From contig WPIO01000067.1 of NCBI GenBank assembly GCA_009760855.2, positions 1,584,501-1,648,500 of the forward strand: DNA of 64,000 bases. The letters run 5' to 3'. The notes beneath the pieces are model-generated. The model had not been told where the DNA came from. It saw nothing but the letters and a program-made list of their open reading frames with translations, and searched no databases. The stretch's first letter is position 1. The number at the start of each line of letters is the position of its first letter. Origin of the DNA: Cristatella mucedo (taxonomy: Eukaryota > Bryozoa > Phylactolaemata > Cristatellidae). Shown here piece by piece: positions 62,866-64,000 of the stretch. A program made the translations under genes and the position numbers.

Positions 62866-63239
62866 TTTAGGCCATTCGCTCTTAATGTATTTAAGCTTGC
62901 GAATACAAAAGCAAGTCTCATTCACTAGCTGACTATCTGCTGTTGGGTACGTGTCACTACCTTTCGATGAACATTTCTATGTCTGTTAATGTGCACTAAC
63001 GCTGCACCGTAGCTCTCCTAGGATTAGATAAAATGTATGCAACCGGACAAACGAGATGTTTCAGCTGCTGATGAGCTGTTGAGGCAGCGACACAACGGTT
63101 CATCGCTGCTTTTAACTGGACAGCTGTTAGTTTTTTAGTGCCACCAGACATTATTGAGCCGTGATAGAGCCGAGCCATCTTCGGTAATTTATTATGGCTC
63201 TAATGTATATTTCAAGTGAGCAATCTGCTTGGTCATTTC

Positions 63240-63338
63240 TGTAATAATGATAAGACATGTGCATAGTGCCATAAGAGTACTAAATCTCTTTGTAGGCAGT
63301 TTAACTATATGCTGGAAAAGAAGCACGTAGTGCCAGTA
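63240..63338 (-). mobile_element. LINE family A tail fragment
   Basis: GTGCCATAAGAGTACTAAAT CTCTTTGTAGGC is a diverged tail. Confidence 0.5.
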
Positions 63339-63489
63339 TTGCTCTGGTCGCTGAGCTAGTGCAGTGGTCGCCGTTTGTATGACGGCTGGTCGGCATATCG
63401 TTGGCCTGGTTCGTTGCTGAGTTTAGACTGTGTGTTCAAGGCAGTTAATCAAGATAGTCGACTAGTTTACTGAACTCATCTTGTCGACC

Positions 63490-64000
63490 TACAGTCATGT
63501 ATGTATGTATGTATGTGTGGATGTGTGTATCAGTCTGTAACTCCACAAAGCTACAAAGACTATGTGGGTGTTACGCAGGAGAGTTTTGTAAAGCCCACTC
63601 ACAGCCTAAGCTGCATTCGGTACCCAACAGACTTCATCTCACGCAACAAAGAGAAAGTGGGAAGCCTAGCCGAGTCAGTCGAGCAGTTGAGGTAGTGAGC
63701 AGCTTGGAAGTAGGGAAAAGATGTGCCGTAGTCGGTAGCAGGAGATTAGTTGTCGTTGCGTACGAATCGTGGAAGCGTGTTCCACAGTCTAGGACCTGCA
63801 GAGCTAAAGCTTCTGTCGCCAACGGTCTTTAAGCAGAGGGATGGAACAGTTAATTTATTGTCCATACATGACCAGAGGGCACGAGGAGGCTGAAACTTGT
63901 TCGGCAGTTCAGCTAGGTATGGAGGAGCCAAGCACTGGCCGGCCTCGTGCTTCAGCGTAAGAGCCTTGCTCAGTATCCGTTGATCAACCGGCAGCCATCC
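63490..64000 (-). mobile_element. LINE family B 3' region, continuing past the window
   Basis: On the minus strand it encodes PPYLAELPNKFQPPRALWSC and [20 protein letters not shown]. The 3' end runs into (ATGT)n at 63497-63520. Confidence 0.82.

Larger units (their letters stand above)
62164..63489. other. PFDN3 3' flank
   Basis: After the probable 3' end near 62350 I see only a SINE (62720-62865) and a LINE tail (63240-63338). No gene is supported. Confidence 0.5.

Overview
This window is nuclear DNA from an animal, probably an invertebrate. The coding signal is broken into short exons with GT-AG or GC-AG junctions. The exons are conserved with animal genes and the spaces between them are filled with microsatellites, tRNA-derived SINEs and CR1/L2-like non-LTR retrotransposon fragments. 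No bacterial operon, plasmid, phage or CRISPR structure is present. A ciliary gene (TMEM138), a headcase gene and a MAP7 gene together suggest a ciliated bilaterian. The phylum cannot be fixed from this sequence; a spiralian is a guess only.

Four conserved genes were assembled exon by exon with matching splice phases. (1) MAP7/ensconsin family, plus strand, nine exons at 923-9632; its N-terminal exons lie off the left edge. (2) TMEM138, minus strand, four exons at 13726-16488, complete at 152 residues. (3) Headcase (HECA/hdc), minus strand, five coding exons at 19884-41780, complete or nearly so at 508 residues, with a 14.6-kb intron. (4) Prefoldin subunit 3 (PFDN3/VBP1), plus strand, five exons at 52025-62163, complete at 187 residues. 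Two further candidate first exons with no recognised product lie at 45644-45749 and 49454-49520.

Layout: 1-922 is a MAP7 intron rich in CT/TA repeats. MAP7 and its long 3' UTR run to about 12.8 kb, where they meet the 3' end of TMEM138 tail to tail. 16.5-19.9 kb is the TMEM138 upstream region plus the HECA 3' flank, with a 21-bp minisatellite. 19.9-41.8 kb is HECA, whose introns hold most of the transposon debris, including one element with terminal inverted repeats and a TAA duplication. 42.2-42.9 kb is the CpG-rich likely HECA promoter. 43-52 kb is repeat-rich with two CpG-rich candidate promoters and several perfect hairpins. 52-62.2 kb is PFDN3, whose first exon sits between two near-identical ~515-bp inverted copies. 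62.2-64 kb is 3' flank with SINE and LINE pieces.

The four genes have unrelated cellular roles: kinesin-1/microtubule regulation, ciliary transition-zone assembly, developmental control, and actin/tubulin folding. They look like ordinary neighbours and not a functional cluster. The most unusual observations are two GC-AG introns among nineteen, the inverted repeat around PFDN3 exon 1, a SINE family that shares its 3' tail with a resident LINE, the TIR element, and tandem splice acceptors in TMEM138 set up by a microsatellite. I did not find a convincing new biological system.
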